A stretch of 64,000 nucleotides of DNA, taken from contig NZ_QBKQ01000003.1 of NCBI RefSeq assembly GCF_003054225.1, positions 620,001-684,000 on the forward strand. Reading direction: 5' to 3'. This DNA is from Christiangramia gaetbulicola (GTDB lineage: Bacteria; Bacteroidota; Bacteroidia; Flavobacteriales; Flavobacteriaceae). Positions 47,268 through 57,162 of this stretch are shown piece after piece. The notes under the pieces are model-generated. The model made no database searches. It was not told the DNA's origin and saw only the letters and a program-made list of their open reading frames with translations. The first letter of the stretch is position 1. Every line of letters starts with the position of its first letter. The translations under genes were made by a program, and so were the position numbers.

Positions 47268-48011
47268 ATGAAATTACTTGAGTTCCTGGATGAAACTAAG
47301 CTTTATGTTGGCAATATATTCGAAATTATAGCTGCCATCGCTGGTATCTGGTATTTACAGAAGTCCCGGTTTACGGTTCAGGAAATAAGATTTTTTGTCT
47401 ATTATCTGGTATTTATAGTGATTTTAGAAACCTATGCTTACCTTCCTATTTGGGCCTATCTGGAAGATTATAAAATTTTATCTTTTTACAAGGATTCCAT
47501 TTTTCGTAGAAATATATGGTGGGGTAACTGTCTTAGGATTATAACAACCCTATGCATATCGTGGATATATATTAAAGCCATTGATAATAAGAGTCTAAAA
47601 AATAAACTTTCTATAGGTTTTTTAATATATCCGGTTTTTAGCATTATAAGTTTTCTCACAATCGGAGAGTTTTTTAGGTCCTACGATCCTTATGTGAACA
47701 TAAGTGGAACTTTTCTAATGTTGATTTGCATTGGGTTATATTACCTTGAAATATTAAAGTCTGATCGTATTCTAAATTTTTACGGAGATATTAGATTCTA
47801 TATTTCGGTTGGGATGGTAATCTGGAATTTAGCATTGATTCCGCTGATTATTTATAGCGGTTTCTTTAGTACACAAAATCCTTTATACATGGCACTGGAT
47901 ACCATTGTATATAGATATGCCAATATTTTTCTCTATTCACTTTTTACTATTGGGTTCTACATGGATTATAAATTCAAACAGAATGGTATAAAGCATGTTT
48001 TATCCCGATAA
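47268..48011 (+). CDS. Hypothetical multi-pass membrane protein, paralogue 2
   Basis: The 247-residue protein has about seven hydrophobic segments. It is a diverged tandem copy of the upstream gene: IFRRNIWWGNCLRI against NFRRNFWLYNIRNI, and a matching late helix ending IIYSGFF. The protein lies 75 bp before the histidine kinase start. The pair could be sensory partners for that kinase, whose own sensor part is only one helix. That link is inference. Confidence 0.72.
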   Translation: MKLLEFLDETKLYVGNIFEIIAAIAGIWYLQKSRFTVQEIRFFVYYLVFIVILETYAYLPIWAYLEDYKILSFYKDSIFRRNIWWGNCLRIITTLCISWIYIKAIDNKSLKNKLSIGFLIYPVFSIISFLTIGEFFRSYDPYVNISGTFLMLICIGLYYLEILKSDRILNFYGDIRFYISVGMVIWNLALIPLIIYSGFFSTQNPLYMALDTIVYRYANIFLYSLFTIGFYMDYKFKQNGIKHVLSR

Positions 48012-48085
48012 TACTGGGGAGAAGGAGATCTAATATGGTTTTACTTATTTTATGTATACTTGTTTCACTAATCTACTGCTAAAAC

Positions 48086-48874
48086 ATGCTTCGTAAAGAA
48101 GAGATCTTACTCATTGTCTACTTTATCCTGGTAATACTTTTTCTGGCAGGTTTTACGGTGGTATTCTTTGTTACCTACCAGAGAAGAAAGAATAAGATAT
48201 TAAAGGAAAAATATGAAGCCGAACAGAACTTCAAGGCTGAACTTTCCAATGTTAGGCTTGAGATACAGGAAGCTACACTAAAAAATGTAAGCTGGGAACT
48301 TCATGATAATATTGGGCAATTATTGGCTGTGGCGAGCATGCAATTAAATTTACTTAACAAGAAAGTCACCGAAGAAAATAAGAAAGGTTTTCAGGAGGTG
48401 AAGGGTCTAGTGGCAAGTTCTCTGGCCGAGATCAGGTCGCTTTCAAGGTCTTTGAATAATGAAGTGATAGATTATGTTGGCCTGGAGGCATCTGTAAAAA
48501 ATGAAATAGATCGTTTTAACCGCTTGGAAGTAATAGAGGCAGATCTTAAAATTGAAGGAACACCTTTTCAGATAAACCAGGAGGATAGTATCATCCTTTT
48601 CAGAATATTGCAGGAGTATTTCTCCAATATCATCAAATATGCTTCGGCCTCAAAATTGGAGGTTAAATTCACTTATGGACCAAATTACCTGGAAATTGCG
48701 GCAGAAGAAAATGGAAGAGGTTTTGATGCCGAGGCAGAAAGTTCTGGCTCTGGACTTATAAATATGCGCAGCCGTGCCCAGATCATTAATACTGAATTTG
48801 ATCTGGATTCTTCAATTGGTAATGGAACTTCGCTATCTTTACGATATCCAACCAAGAAAGCTAAAAATGAATAA
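48086..48874 (+). CDS. NarL-type sensor histidine kinase (HisKA_3) with one membrane helix
   Basis: The 262-residue protein has a single N-terminal membrane helix (LIVYFILVILFLAGFTVVFFV), a coiled-coil linker (about 35-70), then the HisKA_3 box WELHDNIGQLLAVASMQL with the phosphorylated His. The HATPase core has FRILQEYFSNIIKYASA and AEENGRGFDAE; the G1 motif reads ENGRGF rather than the common DNGxGF. There is no extracellular sensor domain. It overlaps the response regulator gene by 8 bp. It belongs to the family with short sensors that often rely on partner membrane proteins. Confidence 0.88.
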   Translation: MLRKEEILLIVYFILVILFLAGFTVVFFVTYQRRKNKILKEKYEAEQNFKAELSNVRLEIQEATLKNVSWELHDNIGQLLAVASMQLNLLNKKVTEENKKGFQEVKGLVASSLAEIRSLSRSLNNEVIDYVGLEASVKNEIDRFNRLEVIEADLKIEGTPFQINQEDSIILFRILQEYFSNIIKYASASKLEVKFTYGPNYLEIAAEENGRGFDAEAESSGSGLINMRSRAQIINTEFDLDSSIGNGTSLSLRYPTKKAKNE

Positions 48875-49499
48875 AACGATAATAATCGTTGACGATCATA
48901 GACTTTTTGCCCAGTCTCTACAAATTCTCGTTAATTCATTCGACGGATTCGAAGTGACAAATGTTTTCAAGAACGGCGAGGAGCTTGTGAATTATCTTAC
49001 CGCAAATGATCAAAATCCGGATATCATCCTTCTTGATATGCGCATGCCGGTGATGGATGGAATGCAAACCATGAAATGGTTAAAAGAAAATCATCCGGAA
49101 CAAAAGGTCCTAACCCTTACCGTAGACCAGGAAGATGAAACGATCATAAAAATGCTCAGGTTGGGTAGCAGGGGGTATCTACTCAAAGATATCGATCCCG
49201 AAGAGTTTGAGCATGCACTTAATGCCATTGACCGCTCCGGTTACTATTCTAACCAAACAATTTCTGAAGCCCTTAGCCGTGAAGAAAGAAAGCAGAAATA
49301 TGAGGAGCTTACAGGCCGGGAACTCGAATTCTTAAACCATGCCTGTAGCGAACTTACTTATAAGGCGATCGCGGGCGAGATGAACCTTAGTCCTAAGACA
49401 GTGGAGAACTACCGGGAGAGTCTTTTCAATAAGCTGCATGTGAAAAGCAGGGTAGGCTTGGTGATCTTCGCGATCAAAGAAGGAATTTGCGAAGTTTAA
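48867..49499 (+). CDS. NarL/FixJ-family response regulator
   Basis: The 210-residue protein has an N-terminal receiver (IIIVDDHRLFAQS; phospho-acceptor in ILLDMRMPVMDG; LTLTVDQ; LLKDIDPEE) and a C-terminal LuxR helix-turn-helix (LTGRELEFLNHACSELTYKAIAGEMNLSPKTVENY). It is translated from the ATG inside the end of the kinase gene, which gives the canonical MNKTIIIVDDH start. Together they form a two-component system of unknown target. Confidence 0.93.
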   Translation: MNKTIIIVDDHRLFAQSLQILVNSFDGFEVTNVFKNGEELVNYLTANDQNPDIILLDMRMPVMDGMQTMKWLKENHPEQKVLTLTVDQEDETIIKMLRLGSRGYLLKDIDPEEFEHALNAIDRSGYYSNQTISEALSREERKQKYEELTGRELEFLNHACSELTYKAIAGEMNLSPKTVENYRESLFNKLHVKSRVGLVIFAIKEGICEV

Positions 49500-49583
49500 G
49501 AATACTTTAATTCAAATTTTTTATTTCAAATTCGTTAACTGCTCTTTCTGCAGTATCTTCGTTTATTCAAAAATTAAAGTGCC

Positions 49584-51107
49584 GTGATAGATTCAGCAAA
49601 AATTGAACTAAGAAATTTACAGGTAAAGGATTATGAGGAGTTGAAGATCTCCATGGTCAAAAGTTATCAGGCTATGCCTGATGAATACTGGAGCAAAGGA
49701 GAGATCAAGACCCTGGTCAATAAATTTCCCGAAGGTCAGCTTTGCATTGTGATCGATAATCGTATCGCAGGATGCGCGCTATCGATAATTGTAGATTATG
49801 ATAAGTTTGACGATAATCATAATTATGAAGAGATCATTGGAGGAGAGAATTTCTCGACGCATACCAAGAACGGGAATGTGCTTTACGGAATAGATGTTTT
49901 TATTCATCCTGAATTCCGCGGAATGCGACTTGGGCGTCGTCTTTATGAAGCCAGAAAAGAGCTTTGCGAGCACCTTAATCTCAAATCGATCATTTTTGGA
50001 GGCAGGATCCCGAATTATTCAAAATTCGCCGAAGAGCTTACTCCAAAGAAATATATTGAAAAAGTAAAACTTCAGGAGATCCACGATCCCGTGCTTTCTT
50101 TCCAGTTGAACAATGATTTCCACGTAAAGAAGGTGATCAAGGGATATCTTCCAGGTGACCATGAGAGCAAGGAATTTGCCACACTTATGGAATGGAATAA
50201 TATCTACTATACCAAACCACAGAAGCTGGTAAATACTACCAAAACGGTGGTGAGACTTGGCCTGGTGCAATGGCAGATGCGATTGTTCAAGGATTATGAT
50301 GCCCTGGTTTCCCAGATAGAATTCTTTGTAGATGCGGTGAGTAATTACCAGAGTGATTTTATCCTTTTCCCGGAATTGTTCAATGCCCCTTTGATGGCGC
50401 AGTTCAATCATCTTTCTGAACCGGAAGCTATCCGCGGACTTTCAGACTACACTGAGCGTTTATTAGAGACTTTTAGAGAATTCGCGATAAACTATAACAT
50501 TAATATTATTACCGGCAGTATGCCCCAGGCTATTGGCGAACACATGTATAATGTAGGTTTCCTATGTCGCAGGGACGGAAGTTATGAGCGCTATGAAAAA
50601 TTACACATTACCCCGGCCGAAGAAACTGCCTGGGGGATGAAAGGCGGAAATAAACTGGAAACCTTTGATACAGATTGCGGAAAGGTTGGAGTATTGATCT
50701 GTTACGATGTGGAATTCCCGGAGGTTTCAAGGATCCTTGCTGAAGAAGGAATGAATATTCTTTTTGTTCCTTTCATGACCGATACCCAGAATGGTTATTC
50801 CAGGGTGAAGATCTGTGCCCAGGCACGCGCGGTAGAAAATGAATGTTACGTGGCCATGGCTGGATCTGTAGGTAACCTTCCGAAAGTTGATAATATGGAT
50901 ATTCAATATGCACAAAGTGCGGTGCTGACTCCTTCAGATTTTGCTTTTCCGGTTAACGGGATCAAAGCTGAAGCTACACCAAATACCGAAAGTACTTTAC
51001 TGGTAGATGTAGATCTTGATCTTTTAAAGGAGCTACATAACTTCGGAAGCGTTCGAAATATGAAAGACAGGAGAAAGGATCTTTATTCTTTGAAAAAGAA
51101 AAAGTAA
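49584..51107 (+). CDS. GNAT acetyltransferase fused to a carbon-nitrogen hydrolase
   Basis: The 507-residue protein joins two enzyme domains. Residues about 5-210 are a GNAT acyltransferase (GIDVFIHPEFRGMRLGRRLYEAR, acetyl-CoA pyrophosphate loop). Residues about 220-507 are a nitrilase-superfamily amidohydrolase with the catalytic Glu in LFPELFNAP, Lys in YEKLHITP and Cys in VLICYDVEFPE. The start is a GTG at 49584. The fusion is widespread in Bacteroidota, but its substrate is not established. A single cytosolic polypeptide might acylate and then release a nitrogen compound. Confidence 0.9.
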   Translation: MIDSAKIELRNLQVKDYEELKISMVKSYQAMPDEYWSKGEIKTLVNKFPEGQLCIVIDNRIAGCALSIIVDYDKFDDNHNYEEIIGGENFSTHTKNGNVLYGIDVFIHPEFRGMRLGRRLYEARKELCEHLNLKSIIFGGRIPNYSKFAEELTPKKYIEKVKLQEIHDPVLSFQLNNDFHVKKVIKGYLPGDHESKEFATLMEWNNIYYTKPQKLVNTTKTVVRLGLVQWQMRLFKDYDALVSQIEFFVDAVSNYQSDFILFPELFNAPLMAQFNHLSEPEAIRGLSDYTERLLETFREFAINYNINIITGSMPQAIGEHMYNVGFLCRRDGSYERYEKLHITPAEETAWGMKGGNKLETFDTDCGKVGVLICYDVEFPEVSRILAEEGMNILFVPFMTDTQNGYSRVKICAQARAVENECYVAMAGSVGNLPKVDNMDIQYAQSAVLTPSDFAFPVNGIKAEATPNTESTLLVDVDLDLLKELHNFGSVRNMKDRRKDLYSLKKKK

Positions 51108-51360
51108 AGTGTTTAGTTGTCATTCCGACGCAGGAGGAATCTCATGTTGATTTATGTTGGAGAAAAGAGATTATTCGCTTCACTGCGTTTCGCTCTGAAT
51201 GACAAAAGAAAGTCTTACGTTACCCTGAATGTAATTCAGGTCTCTTATATATTTATGTCAGGCCGAGCGGAGTAGAGGCTTCCTATCTATAATTCGATTG
51301 AATCCTAAAATGTCACCCTGCACTCGTTTCAGGGTCTTTTCATTATTAAAAAGGAGGATA
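51108..51360. repeat. Cluster of dispersed intergenic repeats
   Basis: There is no gene here. GTCATTCCGACGCAGGAGGA starts a unit (51119-51206) ending TTCGCTCTGAATGACA. Then comes an inverted pair CCCTGAAT..ATTCAGG (51219-51243), a GGCCGAGCGGAGTAGAGGCT unit (51256-51283) and CACCCTG..CAGGGT (51311-51337). Related copies occur at 15278-15315 and 15424-15449. Confidence 0.65.
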
Positions 51361-51417
51361 TTGAAATTAATACATTGATATTTAGCCATTTAAAAATTAT
51401 TTCTCTACTTTAGGACT

Positions 51418-51492
51418 ATGTTTAAGTCAAACCAGAACATTATTGCATCTTTTATTATTGAGGTCATTTCGATTATCGAAAACCGACCCTGA
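51418..51492 (+). CDS. ilv operon leader peptide (24 aa, Ile-rich)
   Basis: ATG followed by 23 codons and TGA. Seven of the 24 residues are Ile and one is Val, arranged II, II, V, I, II in the second half (ATT/ATC codons at 51439-51444, 51454-51459, 51466-51468 and 51472-51477). The peptide is a sensor of charged tRNA-Ile rather than a functional protein. Its stop overlaps the first base of the anti-terminator arm. Confidence 0.78.
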   Translation: MFKSNQNIIASFIIEVISIIENRP

Positions 51493-51520
51493 AAGATGTG
51501 CGTTCTATCCAGTATAAATC

Positions 51521-51548
51521 AAAGCCATCTTTTTAGATGGCTTTTTTT
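51521..51548 (+). terminator. Attenuator terminator before ilvD
   Basis: Perfect 10-bp stem AAAGCCATCT / AGATGGCTTT, TTTT loop, trailing T-run; 190 bp before ilvD and 29 nt after the leader stop. Confidence 0.92.
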
Positions 51549-51738
51549 ATTCCCGTAACTCAAGTTTTGCTTAAATCAAATCCATTAGCTATCGTAATAT
51601 TAAATGATTTAAAACACTGGAAAACAATAAGTTATAATTTTCAAATCCAGATTGAAATTAATTGAGCACTTGTAAAGAGTCTTAAACAGTATAGTTAACC
51701 AAGTATTTTTAAATCTTATTGAAACCGAAACGAATTAA

Positions 51739-53412
51739 ATGAATACCAAATACAGCAGCAAAATAACACAAAGTGATTCACAACCTGCCTCGCAGGCAAT
51801 GCTTCACGCCATTGGACTAAATAGAGAAGATTTCAAAAAGCCATTCGTGGGTATAGGAAGTACTGGTTATGAAGGTAATCCCTGTAATATGCACCTGAAC
51901 GATCTTGCTAAAGAGGTGAAAAAAGGAACTCAGAATGCAGGACTGAATGGGCTTATTTTTAACACTATCGGGGTGAGTGATGGTATTTCTATGGGAACAC
52001 CGGGAATGCGCTATTCGCTTCCTTCCAGGGATATTATCGCAGATTCTATGGAAACTGTGGTAGCAGGCATGTCTTACGACGGGCTTGTGACTGTTGTTGG
52101 TTGCGATAAGAATATGCCCGGAGCTTTGATGGCTATGTTAAGACTGAACCGGCCTTCAGTCCTGGTTTATGGAGGTACGATCGCGTCTGGCTGCCATAAT
52201 GGAAAGAAACTGGATGTGGTTTCTGCTTTTGAAGCCTGGGGATCTAAGGTTTCCGGTGAAATGCAGGAAGAAGAATACCAGGCGGTGATAGAAAAAGCCT
52301 GTCCCGGCGCAGGAGCCTGTGGCGGAATGTATACGGCCAATACCATGGCTTCAGCAATTGAAGCATTGGGGATGAGTCTTCCTTTTAATAGTTCTAATCC
52401 GGCGACCGGACCTGAAAAAGTTCAGGAAAGTATCAAGGCAGGAGAGGCCATGGAATATTTACTGGAAAATGATCTGAAACCGAAGGATATCGTTACCGCC
52501 AAGTCATTTGAAAATGCCGTGCGTTTACTTACCGTCCTAGGAGGTTCTACCAACGCGGTACTACACTTTTTAGCGATCGCGAAAGCAGCCGATATCAGTT
52601 TTGGATTGAAAGATTTTGAAAGAATATGTGAAGAGACGCCATTTCTGGCAGATCTCAAGCCCAGCGGGAAATATCTTATGGAAGACATTCATAGGATAGG
52701 AGGAATCCCGGCTGTGATGAAATATATGTTGGAAAAAGGATTACTTCATGGCGAATGTATGACCGTGACCGGTAAAACGATTGCTGAAAACCTTGAAAAT
52801 GTAGATCCTTTGCCTTTCGACCAGGATGTAATTCATCCTGTGGAAAAACCGATCAAAGCCACCGGACACATCAGAATTCTATACGGTAATCTGGCTTCTG
52901 AGGGTTCCGTTGCTAAAATAACGGGTAAGGAAGGATTGAAATTTACAGGAAAGGCCAGAGTTTTTAATGGTGAATTTGAAGCTAACGAAGGAATTTCCTC
53001 CGGTAAGGTTCAAAAAGGAGACGTCGTCGTCATTCGCTATGAGGGCCCCAAAGGAGGGCCGGGAATGCCTGAAATGCTGAAACCTACTTCAGCGATAATG
53101 GGTGCCGGACTTGGAAAAGAAGTGGCCTTGATTACAGACGGTAGATTCTCAGGAGGAACCCACGGTTTCGTGGTTGGGCATATCACTCCTGAAGCTCAGG
53201 AGGGTGGACTCATAGGTCTGCTTAAAGATGGTGACGAGATCAGCATCAATGCTGAAACCAACAGGATCGAGGCTCATTTGAGCGATGAAGAAATTAGTGA
53301 AAGAAGAAAAGCCTGGAAAGCGCCTGCTTTCAAGGTTAGCGGAGGTGTACTCTATAAATACGCAAAAACAGTAGCATCAGCTTCACAGGGCTGTGTTACA
53401 GATGAATTTTAA
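51739..53412 (+). CDS. ilvD: Dihydroxy-acid dehydratase
   Basis: The 557-residue enzyme makes the 2-oxo acids that are precursors of valine and isoleucine. It shows [17 protein letters not shown], the Fe-S/metal Cys motifs CDKNMPG and [16 protein letters not shown], and [17 protein letters not shown] near the C-terminus. It is the first gene of the ilv operon and starts after the attenuator. ilvB follows after 11 bp. Confidence 0.97.
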   Translation: MNTKYSSKITQSDSQPASQAMLHAIGLNREDFKKPFVGIGSTGYEGNPCNMHLNDLAKEVKKGTQNAGLNGLIFNTIGVSDGISMGTPGMRYSLPSRDIIADSMETVVAGMSYDGLVTVVGCDKNMPGALMAMLRLNRPSVLVYGGTIASGCHNGKKLDVVSAFEAWGSKVSGEMQEEEYQAVIEKACPGAGACGGMYTANTMASAIEALGMSLPFNSSNPATGPEKVQESIKAGEAMEYLLENDLKPKDIVTAKSFENAVRLLTVLGGSTNAVLHFLAIAKAADISFGLKDFERICEETPFLADLKPSGKYLMEDIHRIGGIPAVMKYMLEKGLLHGECMTVTGKTIAENLENVDPLPFDQDVIHPVEKPIKATGHIRILYGNLASEGSVAKITGKEGLKFTGKARVFNGEFEANEGISSGKVQKGDVVVIRYEGPKGGPGMPEMLKPTSAIMGAGLGKEVALITDGRFSGGTHGFVVGHITPEAQEGGLIGLLKDGDEISINAETNRIEAHLSDEEISERRKAWKAPAFKVSGGVLYKYAKTVASASQGCVTDEF

Positions 53413-53423
53413 TACGGTGAATT

Positions 53424-55157
53424 ATGCAGGTTAAAACAGCAAGTTTCGAAAAGGTAAACACAAAAGACACCTTGACTGTTTCGGGAGCCGAAGCGGTTAT
53501 TAAATGTTTACTTGAAGAAGGTGTGGATACTATTTACGGTTATCCGGGAGGGGCAATTATGCCCGTCTACGATGAACTGTATAAATATCAGAAGGAAATT
53601 CACCATGTCCTCACCAGGCATGAACAGGGAGCTACTCACGCTGCCCAGGGTTATGCACGGGTTTCGGGAAAAGTAGGTGTTGCCATTGCCACATCTGGTC
53701 CCGGGGCAACCAACCTGGTTACCGGAATTGCTGATGCACAAATAGATTCTACACCAATGGTATGCATTACCGGGCAGGTGGGATCGCATTTACTGGGAAG
53801 TGATGCTTTCCAGGAAACCGATATCGTTGGTATTTCCACGCCTATTACCAAATGGAACTACCAGATCACTAAGGCGGAAGAAATTCCGGAAGTGATGGCG
53901 AAGGCTTTTTATATCGCTAAATCTGGAAGACCAGGACCTGTTTTGATCGATATCACTAAAGATGCTCAGTTTGCTTCTTTGGAATTCAGTTATAAGAAAT
54001 GTTCCGGAATTAGAAGTTATAAACCTTATCCTGAGTTAAATCTACTGGAGGTTGAAAGAGCTGCCGAGGTGATCAATAATGCCAAGAAACCTATGATCGT
54101 CTGGGGTCAGGGGGTAATTCTTGGTGGCGCAGAAGATCTTTTCAAAAAGGTAGTTGAAAAAGCAGGAATTCCTGCTGCATGGACTATTCTGGGACTTTCC
54201 GCATTACCAACAGATCATCCGCTGAATGTGGGAATGGTAGGGATGCATGGAAATTATGGGCCTAATATGCTTACCAATGAATGTGATGTTTTGATCGCTA
54301 TCGGGATGAGGTTCGATGACCGTGTTACCGGAAATCTTGACAAATACGCTAAACAGGCCAAGGTGATCCATTTCGAGATTGATCCAGCCGAAATAAATAA
54401 GAATGTAAAAGCAGATTATCCTGTTCTGGGAGATGTAAAAGAAAGCCTGAAAGCTTTGCTGGAACTTTTAGAGCCTAATTCTCATGAAGAGTGGCACCAG
54501 AAGTTCAAGGATATGTATAAGACCGAGTATGAAAAGGTCATTAAAGGAAACCTTGATGTAAATAAAAAGGACCTTGGTATGGCTGAGGTTATTCAGGAGA
54601 TAAATACCCAGTCTAAGGGAGATGCTATCATCGTTTCAGATGTTGGCCAGCACCAGATGGCAGCTTGTAGATATGCCAAATTCAATGGCACTAGAAGCAA
54701 TGTCACTTCCGGCGGACTTGGGACTATGGGCTTTGCCCTTCCGGCAGCTATTGGTGCTAAAATGGCCAAGCCAGAAAGGGATGTGGTTGCCGTGATCGGT
54801 GATGGTGGTTACCAGATGACCATTCAGGAATTGGGAACTATTTTTCAGACTAAGGTTCCCGTGAAAATTGTGCTATTAAACAATGGATTCCTGGGAATGG
54901 TAAGACAGTGGCAGCAATTGTTTTTCGATAAACGCTATGCTTCCACCACCATGGTAAATCCAGATTTTATAACTATCGCTAAAGGATATCACATCAAAGC
55001 AAAACAGGTGACCGATAGGAGTCAGTTAGAGGAAGCGGTGAAGGAAATGATGGAATCTAAGGAGGCTTATTTCCTTGAAGTGAAAGTTGAACAGGAAGAA
55101 AATGTGTTCCCAATGATTCCAACGGGAGCTGCAGTTTCAGACATATTATTAGAGTAA
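53424..55157 (+). CDS. ilvB: Acetolactate synthase large subunit
   Basis: The 577-residue ThDP enzyme condenses pyruvate to acetolactate or acetohydroxybutyrate. GYPGGAIMPVYDEL, RHEQGATHAAQGYAR (catalytic Glu) and the ThDP motif GDGGYQMTIQELGTI..LNN are visible. It overlaps the regulatory subunit by one base (TAATG), so stoichiometry is likely coupled. Confidence 0.97.
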   Translation: MQVKTASFEKVNTKDTLTVSGAEAVIKCLLEEGVDTIYGYPGGAIMPVYDELYKYQKEIHHVLTRHEQGATHAAQGYARVSGKVGVAIATSGPGATNLVTGIADAQIDSTPMVCITGQVGSHLLGSDAFQETDIVGISTPITKWNYQITKAEEIPEVMAKAFYIAKSGRPGPVLIDITKDAQFASLEFSYKKCSGIRSYKPYPELNLLEVERAAEVINNAKKPMIVWGQGVILGGAEDLFKKVVEKAGIPAAWTILGLSALPTDHPLNVGMVGMHGNYGPNMLTNECDVLIAIGMRFDDRVTGNLDKYAKQAKVIHFEIDPAEINKNVKADYPVLGDVKESLKALLELLEPNSHEEWHQKFKDMYKTEYEKVIKGNLDVNKKDLGMAEVIQEINTQSKGDAIIVSDVGQHQMAACRYAKFNGTRSNVTSGGLGTMGFALPAAIGAKMAKPERDVVAVIGDGGYQMTIQELGTIFQTKVPVKIVLLNNGFLGMVRQWQQLFFDKRYASTTMVNPDFITIAKGYHIKAKQVTDRSQLEEAVKEMMESKEAYFLEVKVEQEENVFPMIPTGAAVSDILLE

Positions 55158-55696
55158 TGGAAAAAAAGAATTATACAGTATCAATATATACAGAGAACAA
55201 CCTTGGTTTATTGAGCAGGATAGCGGCCATTTTCTTAAAAAGGCACATCAATATAGAGAGTATTACCGCTTCACCTAGCGAGGTGACTGAAGTGATGCGT
55301 TTTATCATCATTGTGAATGTGACCGAAGAACAGATCAAAAAGATCGTAGGCCAGATCGAGAAACAAATAGAAGTAATCAAGGCATTTTATCATACCGATG
55401 CTGAAACCATCTATCAGGAAACCGCTCTTTATAAGATCAAATCTCAGGACTTTTTAGACGATCATAATATTCAGGACTTCATTAAGGAAACCAATGCCCG
55501 CATTGTGACGGTTACCAAGGAGTTTTTCGTCATCGAAAAGACCGGAAAACGAACTGAGGTAGACGCTCTTTACGAAACCCTGAAACCTTATGGATTGATG
55601 CAATTCGTAAGATCGGGGACAATCGCGGTAACTAAAAATGAAATGCCGATTTCAGGAATACTAGAAAAATTTAATACAACAAACTCATTATCATGA
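55157..55696 (+). CDS. ilvN: Acetolactate synthase small (regulatory) subunit
   Basis: The 179-residue subunit has an N-terminal ACT domain ([28 protein letters not shown], residues about 5-80) that binds valine, and a C-terminal ALS_ss region ([24 protein letters not shown]). It stimulates and feedback-regulates IlvB. It overlaps both neighbours (1 bp and 4 bp). Confidence 0.95.
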   Translation: MEKKNYTVSIYTENNLGLLSRIAAIFLKRHINIESITASPSEVTEVMRFIIIVNVTEEQIKKIVGQIEKQIEVIKAFYHTDAETIYQETALYKIKSQDFLDDHNIQDFIKETNARIVTVTKEFFVIEKTGKRTEVDALYETLKPYGLMQFVRSGTIAVTKNEMPISGILEKFNTTNSLS

Positions 55697-57162
55697 CCAA
55701 CTATTTTAACAGCCTTTCTACAGCTGAAAAACAAGATCAATTAGGAACCTGTCGTTTCATGGAACTGGACGAATTCAGTAATGGAGCAGAAGCCCTGTAT
55801 GGTAAGAAAATAGTCATCGTGGGCTGCGGCGCCCAGGGTCTCAACCAGGGACTCAATATGCGCGACAGTGGACTAGATATTTCATACGCTCTAAGAGAAG
55901 GAGCGATCAAAGAAAAGCGCCAGTCGTGGAAAAATGCTACTGAAAATGATTTCAATGTGGGAACTTACGAAGAACTGGTTCCCGAAGCAGACCTGGTGAT
56001 CAATCTAACTCCAGACAAGCAACATACTTCGGTGATCAAAGCTATTCAGCCTCATTTGAAAAAGGGAGCTGTACTTTCTTATTCCCATGGTTTCAATATC
56101 GTGGAAGAAGGAATGAAGATCCGTGAGGATGTGACCGTGATCATGGTTGCGCCTAAATGTCCGGGGTCGGAAGTTCGTGAAGAATATAAAAGAGGTTTTG
56201 GGGTGCCTACGCTTATCGCCGTGCATCCTGAAAATGATCCTAAAGGTATTGGCCTGGAATGGGCAAAAGCTTATGCTTACGCCACCGGTGGTCATCGTGC
56301 TGGTGTTCTTGAATCTTCATTTGTTGCGGAGGTAAAGTCAGACCTCATGGGAGAACAAACCATTCTTTGTGGTGTTCTTCAAACAGGTTCGATCCTTACT
56401 TTTGATAAGATGGTTGCTGAAGGAGTAGATCCAAACTACGCCGCGAAATTGATTCAGTATGGCTGGGAAACTATTACCGAAGCGTTGAAACATGGCGGGA
56501 TCACTCAGATGATGGATTGCCTTTCAGATCCGGCAAAATTGAGAGCTTATGAAATTTCCGAAGATCTTAAGAAAACCATGCGTCCATTATTTCAGAAACA
56601 TATGGATGATATTATTTCCGGGGAATTCAGTAGCCGAATGATGAAAGACTGGGCGAATGACGATAAAGAATTACATACCTGGCGAGCTGAAACCGAGAAC
56701 ACCGCTTTTGAAAAAACCGAGGCGACTTCTGAAGAGATCAGCGAACAGGAATATTTCGATAAAGGCGTATTGCTGGTCGCATTTGTGAAGTCTGGAGTGG
56801 AGCTGGCTTTTGAAACCATGGTAGATGCAGGTATCATTGAAGAATCGGCTTATTATGAGTCCCTTCATGAAACTCCACTTATCGCCAATACTATCGCTAG
56901 AAAGAAATTGTATGAGATGAACCGGGTAATTTCAGATACCGCTGAATATGGTTGTTACCTGTTCGATCATGCTGCAAAACCTTTGATCAAGGATTATGTG
57001 AATTCTCTTGAGCCTGAAGTTGCCGGGAAGAAATTCGAAGGTGGAAATGTTGATGAGCAGAAACTGGAAAAAGTGAATGAGGAAGTAAAAAATCATCCTG
57101 TTGAGGAGGTCGGAGCTAAATTAAGATCTGCGATGACCGCAATGAAGAAAATATACGCGTAA
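55693..57162 (+). CDS. ilvC: Ketol-acid reductoisomerase (class II, long form)
   Basis: The 489-residue protein is the long class II form with a duplicated C-terminal knotted domain, as in enterobacteria. The nucleotide site is [20 protein letters not shown]. Later motifs [16 protein letters not shown] and the repeat-like [30 protein letters not shown] mark the two C-terminal domains. It reduces acetolactate with NADPH. The start overlaps the ilvN stop (ATGA), and ilvA follows with a 1-bp overlap. Confidence 0.96.
   Translation: MTNYFNSLSTAEKQDQLGTCRFMELDEFSNGAEALYGKKIVIVGCGAQGLNQGLNMRDSGLDISYALREGAIKEKRQSWKNATENDFNVGTYEELVPEADLVINLTPDKQHTSVIKAIQPHLKKGAVLSYSHGFNIVEEGMKIREDVTVIMVAPKCPGSEVREEYKRGFGVPTLIAVHPENDPKGIGLEWAKAYAYATGGHRAGVLESSFVAEVKSDLMGEQTILCGVLQTGSILTFDKMVAEGVDPNYAAKLIQYGWETITEALKHGGITQMMDCLSDPAKLRAYEISEDLKKTMRPLFQKHMDDIISGEFSSRMMKDWANDDKELHTWRAETENTAFEKTEATSEEISEQEYFDKGVLLVAFVKSGVELAFETMVDAGIIEESAYYESLHETPLIANTIARKKLYEMNRVISDTAEYGCYLFDHAAKPLIKDYVNSLEPEVAGKKFEGGNVDEQKLEKVNEEVKNHPVEEVGAKLRSAMTAMKKIYA

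Larger units (their letters stand above)
51406..51548 (+). promoter_or_regulatory. Isoleucine-codon transcription attenuator of the ilv operon
   Basis: Elements in order: TACTTTAG (-7-like, 51406-51413); Ile-rich leader ORF 51418-51492; pause hairpin GGTC..TTCGA/TCGAA..GACC (51462-51488) covering the last Ile codons; AAAGATG (51492-51498) able to pair with CATCTTT (51526-51532); and terminator AAAGCCATCT/AGATGGCTTT with T-tail (51521-51548). The last two are mutually exclusive. A ribosome stalled at the Ile codons would leave AAAGATG free and prevent termination, and one reaching the stop would cover it. The remaining 190 bp to ilvD has no other clear feature. Confidence 0.8.
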
